Shown here: positions 8,648-17,135 of the stretch, piece after piece | Layout of the letters: each line of letters opens with the position of its first letter | Position numbering within the stretch: the stretch's first letter is position 1 | NCBI RefSeq assembly: GCF_041814905.1 | Contig: NZ_JBGXYA010000040.1 | Span: 6,083-70,082, forward strand | DNA length: 64,000 bases | Source of the DNA: Glaesserella sp041814905 | GTDB lineage: Bacteria > Pseudomonadota > Gammaproteobacteria > Enterobacterales > Pasteurellaceae | Direction: 5' to 3' | Translations under genes and position numbers: made by a program | Notes under the pieces: generated by a model | What the model was told of the DNA's origin: nothing | Database searches by the model: none | The model's input: only the letters and a program-made list of their open reading frames with translations

Positions 8648-9571
8648 TTATGAAAATGAGGATTTATTTTTATAAAAAGGGATTAAATTTAACGCCATAC
8701 TGGCGCCGATAATCACAATCCCTGCAAAAAAAAACTGCATGGGTGAGATCGTTTCACCCAACAGCAAATAAGCAATAAATGCGGTAGAAATCGGCATTAA
8801 TAATTCAAGTACTTGGTAAGTAATGATACCTTGTTGCTGAATCACATGGAAAGTCAGTACCATGCCTGCCCCTATCGCATAAATACCGACTAAAATCAGG
8901 CTAACCAATAAGAACGTAGAAATCTGACTAAGTTCGGATAACTTGTCACTTTGTTGGCTGAATAAGAGGCTTAATATACCTGCAGTAAATGAGGTGAGAA
9001 AACTTAACGTGAAAACATTTATCTGATTATTAACGAATTTCACCATTAAGTTTTGCACGTTTCGGATTAAAATAGAGAGCAATAAGAAAAAAGACCCCAG
9101 TAGAAAATACTCTCCCACTTCGATCTGCTTTCCATACCATACAAAGCCCAATGCGCCTAAAATTGTCAATAAACTTCCGAACCAAAAGGTTTTGTTTTTG
9201 AGTCTTTGTCGTTCATCTTGAAAGAAAATCCCAGCGACCGCAATTCCAAAAGGCATCGCCAAAACACCTGAAACAGATGCTGTCACTGCATTCGTTAATG
9301 CCACACCTTTCAGCCAAAAGTACATATTGCCGCACATCATCACGCCCATCAGCACACCAATCAGGGCTAATTTAGGTGTTTCGATTAATTTACGGAAATC
9401 ATAGCGATGCTTGAACCAAATTAATCCGAATAACACCAATCCGCCCACCGTAAACCGTACCCCATTATTGTTTAACGCATCAATATGTAGGCTGAAATAG
9501 CGAAGAAAGACAATGTTTAATCCAATCGCAAGTACATAAAGCAGATTAAGGATCAGGGGATTTTTTAACAT
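8648..9571 (-). CDS. EamA/DMT-family permease
   Basis: A 307-residue inner-membrane protein with about ten hydrophobic segments in two repeated halves, the hallmark of the drug/metabolite transporter EamA family. The motif around FRYFSL...GVRFTVGGLVLF and the ending ELLMPISTAFIAYLLLGETI are typical. Such proteins export small metabolites or amino acids; the substrate cannot be read from sequence. It is the first gene of a likely two-gene unit with tex, and is divergent from yhiN with 72 bp between them. Confidence 0.88.
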   Translation of the reverse strand: MLKNPLILNLLYVLAIGLNIVFLRYFSLHIDALNNNGVRFTVGGLVLFGLIWFKHRYDFRKLIETPKLALIGVLMGVMMCGNMYFWLKGVALTNAVTASVSGVLAMPFGIAVAGIFFQDERQRLKNKTFWFGSLLTILGALGFVWYGKQIEVGEYFLLGSFFLLLSILIRNVQNLMVKFVNNQINVFTLSFLTSFTAGILSLLFSQQSDKLSELSQISTFLLVSLILVGIYAIGAGMVLTFHVIQQQGIITYQVLELLMPISTAFIAYLLLGETISPMQFFFAGIVIIGASMALNLIPFYKNKSSFS

Positions 9572-9643
9572 AATCGGTATAAAATAACGAGAGATAAGCT
9601 ATTTTAGCGGTAACCATAATAATTTCAAAATGAAAAGGGCGAT

Positions 9644-10831
9644 ATGAAACAATTTGATGCAATCATCATCGGTGCCGGAGCGGCAGGTTTATTTTGTGCG
9701 GCACAGCTCGGGCAAGGGGGAAAATCGGTGCTGGTGCTGGATAACGGCAAAAAAATCGGGCGAAAGATTTTAATGTCTGGCGGTGGATTTTGTAATTTCA
9801 CCAATTTAGATGTCACTCCCAATCATTATATTTGCCAAAATCGCCATTTCGTCAAGTCGGCACTTGCCCGCTATACCAACTGGGATTTTATTTCGCTTGT
9901 GGCAAGCTACGGCATTTGTTATCACGAAAAAGAGTTGGGGCAACTGTTCTGCGATGAAAGTTCGCAACAGATTGTCGATCTGCTACAAGCCGAATGTGAA
10001 AAAGGCAACGTAGATATTCGGCTTCGACAAGCGGTCAGTTCCATCGAAAAATTTGCAAATTTTTTCCATATTCAGACCGCTTGTGAAAGCTATCAAACGG
10101 AAAATCTAATCATTGCCACAGGTGGTTTATCAATGGCTGGCTTAGGGGCAAGCCCATTCGGTTATAAAATTGCCGAGCAGTTTGGTATTCCCGTTATCCC
10201 TGTTCGTGCAAGCCTTGTGCCGTTTACTTGGAAAGAGAGCGATAAGATTTTTGCCTCCTTATCCGGTATCGCTTTACCCGTTAGCGTAAGCAACCGCAAT
10301 AAAACCTTTAGCAATCAGATGTTGTTTACCCATCGTGGTTTATCTGGGCCTGCTATTCTACAAATTTCAAACTACTGGGATTTGGGTGAAACGGTGGAAA
10401 TTGATTTACTGCCATCCGCCTCTATCCTTGATATTTTGAACGAACTGCGTCAATCTTCGCCGAAATTGCAGTTAAAAACCGTATTATCTCGCTATTTACC
10501 GAAAAAATTAGTCGAACTTTGGATTGAACAACAGATGATCAAAGATCAGATTATCGCTCAACTCAATAAAGCTGATCTTGCCTTTTTAGATCACTTTATT
10601 CATCACTGGCCGTTTTTACCTAATGGTACTGAAGGCTACCGTACCGCTGAAGTCACAATGGGCGGCGTTGATACCGATTATATTTCGTCCAAAACAATGG
10701 AAGTGAAAAACGTTCAGGGTTTATATTTTATCGGTGAAGTGCTTGATGTGACAGGCTGGCTCGGCGGCTATAATTTCCAATGGGCGTGGTCGTCGGCGTT
10801 TGCTTGTGCCGAAAGCATTTTAGAAAAGTAA
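9644..10831 (+). CDS. yhiN: YhiN/HI0933-family FAD-dependent oxidoreductase
   Basis: A 395-residue flavoprotein with an N-terminal Rossmann motif (DAIIIGAGAAGLFCAAQLG), the conserved GRKILMSGGG.CNFTN block at about residues 44-60, GGLSMAGLGASPFGYKIAEQ in the middle, and the family ending EVLDVTGWLGGYNFQWAWSS. These match E. coli YhiN closely. The substrate of this family is not established. Residues 128-139 (RQAVSSIEKFAN) are encoded by an uptake sequence at 10027, and a second inverted one lies at 10075-10084. Both fall in a segment that varies between YhiN proteins. Confidence 0.92.
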   Translation: MKQFDAIIIGAGAAGLFCAAQLGQGGKSVLVLDNGKKIGRKILMSGGGFCNFTNLDVTPNHYICQNRHFVKSALARYTNWDFISLVASYGICYHEKELGQLFCDESSQQIVDLLQAECEKGNVDIRLRQAVSSIEKFANFFHIQTACESYQTENLIIATGGLSMAGLGASPFGYKIAEQFGIPVIPVRASLVPFTWKESDKIFASLSGIALPVSVSNRNKTFSNQMLFTHRGLSGPAILQISNYWDLGETVEIDLLPSASILDILNELRQSSPKLQLKTVLSRYLPKKLVELWIEQQMIKDQIIAQLNKADLAFLDHFIHHWPFLPNGTEGYRTAEVTMGGVDTDYISSKTMEVKNVQGLYFIGEVLDVTGWLGGYNFQWAWSSAFACAESILEK

Positions 10832-10840
10832 CAAGCGGTC

Positions 10841-10962
10841 AGATTAATAAAAAATGTGGTGATTTTAGGAATTAGTCCTGACAGTCCGCAAAAACTGACC
10901 GATTTTACCGATAAAAAGCACTTAATTTCATTCTGCTTTCCGAGCAGGATTATCAAGTCATA
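10841..10962 (+). pseudogene. bcp: Relic of bcp (thiol peroxidase), truncated and frameshifted
   Basis: From 10850 the forward frame reads KNVVILGISPDSPQKLTD, then FTDKKHL. From 10927 a shifted frame reads FILLSEQDYQV. Joined, they give the middle of the Bcp peroxiredoxin (pattern VLGIS.D.P.KL..F..K..LNF.LLSD.D.QV). One missing base in an expected AAT codon at 10925-10926 accounts for the shift. No catalytic Cys region precedes it and no C-terminus follows, so only about 37 of roughly 155 residues remain. The fragment starts right after an uptake sequence (10831-10840) and ends about 65 bp before the next gene. Confidence 0.85.
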
Positions 10963-11025
10963 TTGTATTATTAACGTAAAAATAGCTAAAAAAGTGACCA
11001 CACTTTATTCGAAAAGGGGGATCCG

Positions 11026-11784
11026 ATGTTTCATCTGAAAAAGCATTACTTTGACGGAATCGATCAACAGGGAAATTTATTTATCATTTACGATGCTGCT
11101 TTAACTATCGGCGGCATCTCCATCCCCTATTCATCCATTATTACTCAGCTTAACGGTAAAAACCTCGAACATCGGCGTTTAAGCCGTCTTAAAAGATCCG
11201 ACGCCCAAATCAGACACAATAAGCTGAACTTCAACGGTAGTTGGCTGCCTTTAAGTCACATCTCACCGCTTACGTTATATCAACGGGGCAGGCGTCGTTT
11301 AATTTGGCATTGCCATACGGCAAAAGCGGATTTTGAATTGGAATTTGCACAACAAACTTATCGTGGGTTAGGCTATGCGGAAACCTTAGAAATGAATTTT
11401 GCACCATGGCTTCTTCCTATTAGCGAATTACGTTGGGGACGTTTTTTATCCGCCAACCACAGTATCGTTTGGATCGAATGGCTGGGGGAAACAACGCTGA
11501 AAAAACTGATTTGGAACGGAGAATTGATTAAAAATTTTGAAATCAACGATAACGTCTTATTAATTAAAGAAAAGCAACTGTCATTATATTTCCGCCGACC
11601 GATGATAATTAAGGATGAACCTTTAGTTAAAATTACCGAGCGTTTTAAATTCCTACGTTTTTTTATCAAAGAATCATTCCTGCAAAGCTGGGAAAGCAAG
11701 TGGAAAAGCGAGGCGGAACTGAGTGTTGCCAATCAAACGGAAAAAGGCTTTGCTTTATACGAGAGGGTATTATGGAAAAAATAA
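11026..11784 (+). CDS. Unknown protein paired with the lipid-enzyme fusion; faint CrtC/AttH-like pattern
   Basis: 252 residues, no signal peptide and no clear membrane span. Rich in beta-strand-like, Trp-containing stretches: LIWHCHTAKADFELEF, RGLGYAETLEMNFAPWLLPI, ELRWGRFLSANHSIVWIEWL. This arrangement recalls lipocalin-like CrtC/AttH proteins (carotenoid 1,2-hydratase type), but that is a weak pattern match and the function is unknown. The ribosome site is AAGGGGG just before ATG 11026. Its 3' end overlaps the next gene by 13 bp, so the two are likely translationally coupled and act together, perhaps on a lipid or isoprenoid substrate. Confidence 0.7.
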   Translation: MFHLKKHYFDGIDQQGNLFIIYDAALTIGGISIPYSSIITQLNGKNLEHRRLSRLKRSDAQIRHNKLNFNGSWLPLSHISPLTLYQRGRRRLIWHCHTAKADFELEFAQQTYRGLGYAETLEMNFAPWLLPISELRWGRFLSANHSIVWIEWLGETTLKKLIWNGELIKNFEINDNVLLIKEKQLSLYFRRPMIIKDEPLVKITERFKFLRFFIKESFLQSWESKWKSEAELSVANQTEKGFALYERVLWKK

Positions 11785-13709
11785 AAATTACACTGCAAAA
11801 AATTATTTATGGCGCCGTTTTTTGCCTCGGTTTGCCGTTGCTACTGGTGGTTTGGGCGCAACATACGGAAAGCAGCGTGCAGATCCCCGTTCCGCAATTT
11901 CCCTATTGGGGCTTAATATTGGCTTTGAGCGGTCTTGCTTTAATGCTTTGGGCGATGTTAGGTTTATGGAAACTAGGTCGCGGCTTGCCGATGAATGCCT
12001 TCCCGCCGCAAAATTATGTGACCCGCGGCGCTTACCGTCTGTTTCGTCATCCGATTTATACGGGAGCGGCGCTGATTTCTTTCGGATTATCTTTGTATTT
12101 TGATTCTTCCTCTGGATTTTGGTTGGTTTCACCGCTTTTTGTCTTGTTTATTGCGGCTTATGTATTAGGCTTCGAGCGGGAAATCATTGAAAAACATTTC
12201 CACAACCAACCCGAACAACACCGTACTTGGTTTGATTTGCCGTCAAACAGCTTACAAGCGCTCAATTTGCAACAAAAAAGTAGCCTGTTGCTGACCGTAT
12301 TTTTGCCTTGGTTCGTGATTTACGAAGCCTTTATTTTTATCGGGAACGGTAAAGACGTATTTTTTACCGAGATCGCACTCGATCAGGCGGTTCCGTTTAT
12401 CAGTTGGACGGTGCTGTTTTACATTGCACTCTATCCTTTGGCGCTGCTGTTACCGTTTATTCTGCCGACACAGCAACAGGCGCGTTCATTCGCTTTGCAA
12501 GCCTATACGGGGATGGCGCTCATTTTCTACTGCTATTTGGTTGTGCCTGCGGCGGTGGACTATCAACCGATCACCGACAACGATATTTTCACCCGCTTAA
12601 TCAACTTGAACCGCGAAACGGACGGCGCCGTTGCAGCCCTTCCTTCTTTTCACGTCTTTTGGGCGTTAATGGTCGGTCGTTATTACGGACTTCGTTATAA
12701 CCGTTACAGTGGCATTATATGGCTGTTCAGTGCTTTGATTGTGGTAAGCTGCCTGACCATCAAAAGCCATACGATTGCCGATGTATTATTCGGTATTATC
12801 GCTTATTGGCTCAGTCATTATCGTGTACCCGTATACCTTTATTTACTCCGTCTATGCGAAAATATTTCCAATTCGTGGCACGAATGGCGCAGAGGCAAAG
12901 TGCGGTTGATTAATCACGGATTTTATGCGGCAATCGGCGGATTTTGCGGGTTTCTGATTATGGGCTATTTTATGCCCGAGCAACTTTGGGTACTGTATGC
13001 TATCGGTATCGCGGGCTTTGTCGGAGCGGGATTATGGGCCCAATGGGTGGAAGGTTCGTCAATGTTACTACGTCCTTTCGGCTACTATGGCAGCGTGCTG
13101 GGGGTGATTTTCACGGTGATATTGATCGCGCTGTTTTCCGCAATCGACTTATGGCAGTTAATGGCGGTTGCCGCGCTTGCCGCCAGTCCGATTCAATTTT
13201 GGGGACGCTGCCGCTGCTTGGTGCAAGGTTGCTGCCACGGCAAACCGACACATATCGCCGGCATCCGTTTTTATCATCCGAAATCCAGAGTCAATAAACT
13301 GGCGGGTTGGCAAGGCAAAAATCTTTATCCGACCCAATTTTATTCGATGCTGGCAAACTTTTTTACTTTCTTTATTTTATGGCGTTTAACCACATTGGAA
13401 ACATCCGCCGCCTTTATTGCCGGTATTTATTTGATTCTCAACGGCGCATTCCGTTTTGTGGAAGAGTCCCTACGTGGTGAACCGCAAACACCGTATTTTA
13501 TCGGAATGCGCGTTTATCAATGGCTCGCCCTACTTTCTATTTTGAGCGGTATCGTTTTTACCTGCATACCTTCACCACCGTTAAGCGCCGGCGGACTAAC
13601 ACCGTCCCTATGGTTTAATGCCATGATTTATTTCATCATTATTCTATGCGTGTACGGTTTAGACTTCCCGTACAGCAACGCGAAGTTTTCAAGATTAACG
13701 CAGGAATAA
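11772..13709 (+). CDS. Three-domain membrane enzyme: ICMT-like methyltransferase + PAP2-like + Lgt-like
   Basis: 645 residues, polytopic. The start is ATG 11772 (after GAGAGG), not the earlier in-frame ATG at 11700, which lies inside the upstream gene. Domain 1 (about 1-150) has the isoprenylcysteine/phospholipid methyltransferase pattern: RGAYRLFRHPIYTG with Arg92-His93-Pro94, then the acidic helix FEREIIEKHF (134-143). Domain 2 (about 170-360) carries a PAP2_3-type core: Pro291-Ser-Phe-His294 and His333-x3-Asp337. Domain 3 (about 380-645) resembles prolipoprotein diacylglyceryl transferase: GRCRCLVQGCCHGKP (478-492), YPTQFY (519-524), RFVEESLR (561-568). This suggests a multistep lipid-head-group or lipid-transfer enzyme, but no substrate can be read. 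It is not the housekeeping lgt, which is shorter and single-domain. Confidence 0.82.
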   Translation: MEKIKITLQKIIYGAVFCLGLPLLLVVWAQHTESSVQIPVPQFPYWGLILALSGLALMLWAMLGLWKLGRGLPMNAFPPQNYVTRGAYRLFRHPIYTGAALISFGLSLYFDSSSGFWLVSPLFVLFIAAYVLGFEREIIEKHFHNQPEQHRTWFDLPSNSLQALNLQQKSSLLLTVFLPWFVIYEAFIFIGNGKDVFFTEIALDQAVPFISWTVLFYIALYPLALLLPFILPTQQQARSFALQAYTGMALIFYCYLVVPAAVDYQPITDNDIFTRLINLNRETDGAVAALPSFHVFWALMVGRYYGLRYNRYSGIIWLFSALIVVSCLTIKSHTIADVLFGIIAYWLSHYRVPVYLYLLRLCENISNSWHEWRRGKVRLINHGFYAAIGGFCGFLIMGYFMPEQLWVLYAIGIAGFVGAGLWAQWVEGSSMLLRPFGYYGSVLGVIFTVILIALFSAIDLWQLMAVAALAASPIQFWGRCRCLVQGCCHGKPTHIAGIRFYHPKSRVNKLAGWQGKNLYPTQFYSMLANFFTFFILWRLTTLETSAAFIAGIYLILNGAFRFVEESLRGEPQTPYFIGMRVYQWLALLSILSGIVFTCIPSPPLSAGGLTPSLWFNAMIYFIIILCVYGLDFPYSNAKFSRLTQE

Positions 13710-13792
13710 AAATGAACTAAATACAAAGTACGGTCGGTTTTTCAATCGTTTTATCTAGGATAGCCTCTAAAAAATTTTGCAAATCCCATTTA

Positions 13793-13808
13793 CTGTTTAT
13801 AAAAACAG
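13793..13808. promoter_or_regulatory. LexA (SOS) box 1 upstream of recN
   Basis: CTGTTTATAAAAACAG is a perfect CTGT-N8-ACAG LexA operator, 44 bp before the recN ATG. recN is a classical SOS gene, so the position fits its control. Confidence 0.9.
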
Positions 13809-13813
13809 GTTTA

Positions 13814-13829
13814 CTATATGCCTATACAG
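13814..13829. promoter_or_regulatory. LexA box 2 (one mismatch) upstream of recN
   Basis: CTATATGCCTATACAG fits CTGT-N8-ACAG with one mismatch (CTAT). It is offset 21 bp, two helical turns, from box 1 on the same face, as in multi-operator recN promoters. Confidence 0.65.
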
Positions 13830-13851
13830 TATCTTGTATGGGTATTTTCTT

Positions 13852-15531
13852 ATGCTAACTCAATTAACCATCAATAATTTTGCGATTGTTCGCCACCTAA
13901 CCCTTGAATTAAACGAAGGAATGTCCGTCATTACAGGGGAAACTGGGGCGGGTAAGTCTATCGGTATTGACGCACTGGGCTTATGTTTAGGCTATCGTTC
14001 CGAAAGTTCGATGATCCGAAATGGTGCGGATAAAGCGGACATTTCGGCGACATTTTCAATGCAACCGAACAGCCCGGCGTATTTATGGTTAAAGGAACAC
14101 GAGCTACTTGATGAAGATAACCCGCAAGAGTGCATTTTACGTCGAATGATCAATCAAGAAGGACGTTCCAAAGCCTTTGTAAATAATCACCCAATTCCTG
14201 TTTCACAACTACGAGAACTTGGGCAATACCTTATCCATTTGAATGGTCAGCACGCCCCGCAACTTCTACTAAAAAGTGATTACCAACTGGAATTAGTGGA
14301 TAACTATGCGAATTTACATTTGTTGTTGGCGGAAATGGCAACACAATATCAAGGTTGGCGGAAACTATATAAACAGGTGCAAAATTTTCATCAACAATGC
14401 CAAGAAAATGAAGCTCGCAAGCAACTGTTGCAATATCAGGTGGATGAATTGGATGAATTTGCCATTAAAGAGGGGGAATTTGAACAATTAGAAGAAGAGC
14501 AGTCCCGCCTTGCAAATTCGGAACAGTTGACAGAATTATCCCAAGCAGTCGTAAATCGCTTGATTGATGATGAGATAAATGCGGATTCATTGATATATGG
14601 CGCAATTCGCGATTTGGAACAGCTTGCAGAAATCGATAGCCATTACCAATCGGCATTGGATATGCTTAATGACGCATTAATTCAAATTCAAGAAGCCGGT
14701 TCGGAAATCAATAGTCTGGCAAATCGGATTGAACAAGATCCGGAGCGCCTTGAAGAATTGGATGAGCGTATTGGCAAAGCTATGCAGCTTGCGCGCAAAC
14801 ATCATGTTTCGACCACAGAATTGCATCAACACCATTTAATTTTAAAAGCGGAATTACAGCAACTGCTTGATTTTGAAGATAATGAAGAGCAATTGATTAT
14901 TGATGAGAAAAAAGCGTATCAAACTTGTATTGAGTTGGCTCGGCAGATTTATCAAAAGCGTGTTGAAGCAGGGCAAAAGCTTTCCGAGCAAGTGACTCAG
15001 CAGATTAAACAATTGGCTATGGAAAACGGAGAATTTTTTATTGAAGTAAAACACAACCCCGATAAATTATCAGCAAACGGTGCGGATTTTGTTGAATTCA
15101 ATTTGCGCAGTAACCTTGGTCAGCAAGCTCAACCATTGGCAAAAATTGCGTCAGGCGGTGAGTTATCTCGGATTTCCCTTGCGGTGCAAGTCTTAACGGC
15201 GAATAAACTTTCAACACCAACGATTATTTTCGATGAAGTCGATGTTGGGATCAGCGGGCCAACCGCAACGGTTGTCGGCAGATTACTTCGTCAACTGGGT
15301 AAAAAATGCCAAGTGTTATGCGTGACTCATTTACCGCAAGTGGCAAGCCACGGTCATCATCACTTTAATGTACAGAAACAAATAGAAAATAATCAAACAG
15401 AAACCCGAATGAGTTTACTTACTCAACAAGAACGGGTAGGCGCTTTGGCAAGATTATTAGGCGGAACAACCATTACCGATGCCGTATTAGCCAATGCACA
15501 AGAAATGTTGAATTTGGTGGAAGTAGAATAA
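13852..15531 (+). CDS. recN: DNA repair protein RecN
   Basis: RecN is an SMC-like ATPase that helps recombinational repair of double-strand breaks. Starting at ATG 13852 (MLTQLTINNFAIVRHLTLEL) it has 559 residues, close to E. coli RecN (553); an upstream ATG at 13777 would overlap the LexA boxes and is rejected. A Walker A (GETGAGKS) lies near residue 30. The middle is coiled coil, and the C-terminal part carries the ABC signature (ASGGELSR) and Walker B (TPTIIFDEVDVGISG). Two LexA boxes directly upstream point to SOS induction. Confidence 0.97.
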   Translation: MLTQLTINNFAIVRHLTLELNEGMSVITGETGAGKSIGIDALGLCLGYRSESSMIRNGADKADISATFSMQPNSPAYLWLKEHELLDEDNPQECILRRMINQEGRSKAFVNNHPIPVSQLRELGQYLIHLNGQHAPQLLLKSDYQLELVDNYANLHLLLAEMATQYQGWRKLYKQVQNFHQQCQENEARKQLLQYQVDELDEFAIKEGEFEQLEEEQSRLANSEQLTELSQAVVNRLIDDEINADSLIYGAIRDLEQLAEIDSHYQSALDMLNDALIQIQEAGSEINSLANRIEQDPERLEELDERIGKAMQLARKHHVSTTELHQHHLILKAELQQLLDFEDNEEQLIIDEKKAYQTCIELARQIYQKRVEAGQKLSEQVTQQIKQLAMENGEFFIEVKHNPDKLSANGADFVEFNLRSNLGQQAQPLAKIASGGELSRISLAVQVLTANKLSTPTIIFDEVDVGISGPTATVVGRLLRQLGKKCQVLCVTHLPQVASHGHHHFNVQKQIENNQTETRMSLLTQQERVGALARLLGGTTITDAVLANAQEMLNLVEVE

Positions 15532-15589
15532 ACAAGGTAGAATAGAAAGACATATAGATTTTATAAAAGTCCAAATTATCTTTTTTATT

Positions 15590-16270
15590 ATGCAACTTGC
15601 CACCTTTTCATCAACCGAATCTGAACTACTTGATAAAGCCCGCTGGTTGGCGGGTTTTACTTTAAGTGAGATAGCCGGGCAACTTAACATACCGGTACCG
15701 CCGGATTTACGTCGTGATAAAGGTTGGGTAGGTATGTTGATTGAGACGGCCTTGGGCGCAAAAGCAGGCAGTAAAGCAGAACAAGATTTTGCCCATCTGA
15801 ATATTGAACTTAAAACTATTCCGGTTAATGCACAAGGGGTTCCTCTTGAAACAACCTTTGTGAGTCTTGCACCTCTGACCCATAATCACGGTATTACTTG
15901 GCAAACCTCTCATGTTAAGCACAAATTACAACGGGTACTTTGGATCCCCGTTGAGGGTACGCGTACCATTCCCTTAAGCCAGCGCCATATTGGTCAACCG
16001 ATTTTATGGTCGCCAACGGCAGATCAGGAAAAACAATTAAGACAAGATTGGGAAGAACTGATGGAGCTTATCGTATTAGGGCGATTAAATGAAATTAATG
16101 CCACTTTAGGTGAGGTTCTGCAACTGCGTCCGAAAGGGCGTAATAGCAAAGCGTTAGCCGGTGCAATTAATCGATATGGAGAAAAAATTCAATCTCTGCC
16201 GTTAGGTTTTTATTTACGCAAAAACTTTACCACAACGATTTTACAAAATTTTTTACATTCAGATCTTTAA
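15590..16270 (+). CDS. mutH: DNA mismatch repair endonuclease MutH
   Basis: MutH nicks the unmethylated strand at hemimethylated GATC during MutS/MutL-directed repair. 226 residues, near E. coli MutH (229). The PD-(D/E)xK-type catalytic region is visible as the start of the domain (KGWVGMLIETALGA), AEQDFAHLNIELKTIPVN with the D-x(n)-E-x-K triad, and the later FVSLAP block. It is followed by ygdQ, the same order as in E. coli. No strong Shine-Dalgarno is seen before ATG 15590. Its presence implies Dam methylation in this organism. Confidence 0.96.
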   Translation: MQLATFSSTESELLDKARWLAGFTLSEIAGQLNIPVPPDLRRDKGWVGMLIETALGAKAGSKAEQDFAHLNIELKTIPVNAQGVPLETTFVSLAPLTHNHGITWQTSHVKHKLQRVLWIPVEGTRTIPLSQRHIGQPILWSPTADQEKQLRQDWEELMELIVLGRLNEINATLGEVLQLRPKGRNSKALAGAINRYGEKIQSLPLGFYLRKNFTTTILQNFLHSDL

Positions 16271-16347
16271 TTTCGGCATTGCTCCCTATATGATGTGCAA
16301 TTTTTACAGAAACAGTAATCAGTTAATTCTTAGTTTAAGGACATTTT

Positions 16348-17088
16348 ATGTTTGAATGGATAGCGAGCCCTGAAGCTTGGATCGCGCTCTTTACCTTAGC
16401 GGCACTGGAAATCGTGCTAGGTATTGATAATATTATTTTCATTAGTATTTTAGTTTCCCGTTTGCCTGAAAAACAGCGCCAATCGGCTCGTATTATCGGT
16501 CTTGGTTTGGCCATGGGAACCCGTATTTTACTACTGCTTTCTCTGGCATGGATAATGCGCTTGGTTGACCCGTTGTTCTCAATAATGGATAAACCGGTTT
16601 CCGGTCGCGACCTGATTTTAATTCTTGGTGGCTTATTCCTGATTGTGAAAAGTTTTATGGAGTTAATAGAGATAGTGAAAGGTGAAGAACACGGTGAACA
16701 AGGCAATGCAGCTAAAAAAGCCAATTATCTGATGATCTTAATACAAATTGCTATTTTGGATATTGTTTTCTCATTAGACTCGGTTATTACGGCGGTCGGT
16801 ATGGCGGATGACATTCCGGTTATGGTAATTGCAATTATGATTGCGGTGGGTGTGATGATGTTTGCGGCAAAACCTATTGGTGATTTTGTGGATAATAATC
16901 CAACCATTAAAAATCTTGCGCTCGCCTTCTTAATTTTAATCGGTGTTGCGTTAGTCGGTGAAGGGTTTAATATTCACATTCCTAAATCAGCGATTTACAC
17001 AGCGATGGGCTTCTCGGTAATTGTGGAATTCCTTAATATCACAATGCGTAAGAACCAAGCAAAACATCAAATTAAAGAGCAAGAATAA
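16348..17088 (+). CDS. ygdQ: TerC-family membrane protein YgdQ
   Basis: 246 residues with seven or so membrane spans and the TerC signature acidic sites inside them: LEIVLGIDNIIFISIL near residues 20-35 and ILDIVFSLDSVITAVGM near 140-156. Members of the family are linked to metal (Mn) handling at the membrane; the role of YgdQ itself is not firmly known. The start has a good ribosome site (TTAAGGACA). It sits 77 bp after mutH, the conserved mutH-ygdQ neighbourhood, and ends at a hairpin terminator at 17097. Confidence 0.93.
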   Translation: MFEWIASPEAWIALFTLAALEIVLGIDNIIFISILVSRLPEKQRQSARIIGLGLAMGTRILLLLSLAWIMRLVDPLFSIMDKPVSGRDLILILGGLFLIVKSFMELIEIVKGEEHGEQGNAAKKANYLMILIQIAILDIVFSLDSVITAVGMADDIPVMVIAIMIAVGVMMFAAKPIGDFVDNNPTIKNLALAFLILIGVALVGEGFNIHIPKSAIYTAMGFSVIVEFLNITMRKNQAKHQIKEQE

Positions 17089-17096
17089 TGTAAAAT

Positions 17097-17121
17097 AAGC
17101 CCTCACATTGAGGGCTTTTTA
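17097..17121 (+). terminator. Rho-independent terminator after ygdQ
   Basis: A 9-bp stem (AAGCCCTCA / TGAGGGCTT) with a 3-nt loop, followed by a T run, 8 bp after the ygdQ stop. Confidence 0.88.
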
Positions 17122-17135
17122 ATTTAAGGGGAATT

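Noticed and set aside
11700..11771. Longer N-terminus for the triple-fusion gene
   Set aside because: The first 24 codons lie inside the upstream gene in another frame; ATG 11772 has a GAGAGG site and begins with a membrane-type N-terminus.
13000..13709. Housekeeping lgt
   Set aside because: The Lgt-like region is divergent and fused to PAP2 and methyltransferase domains; normal lgt is a separate shorter gene.
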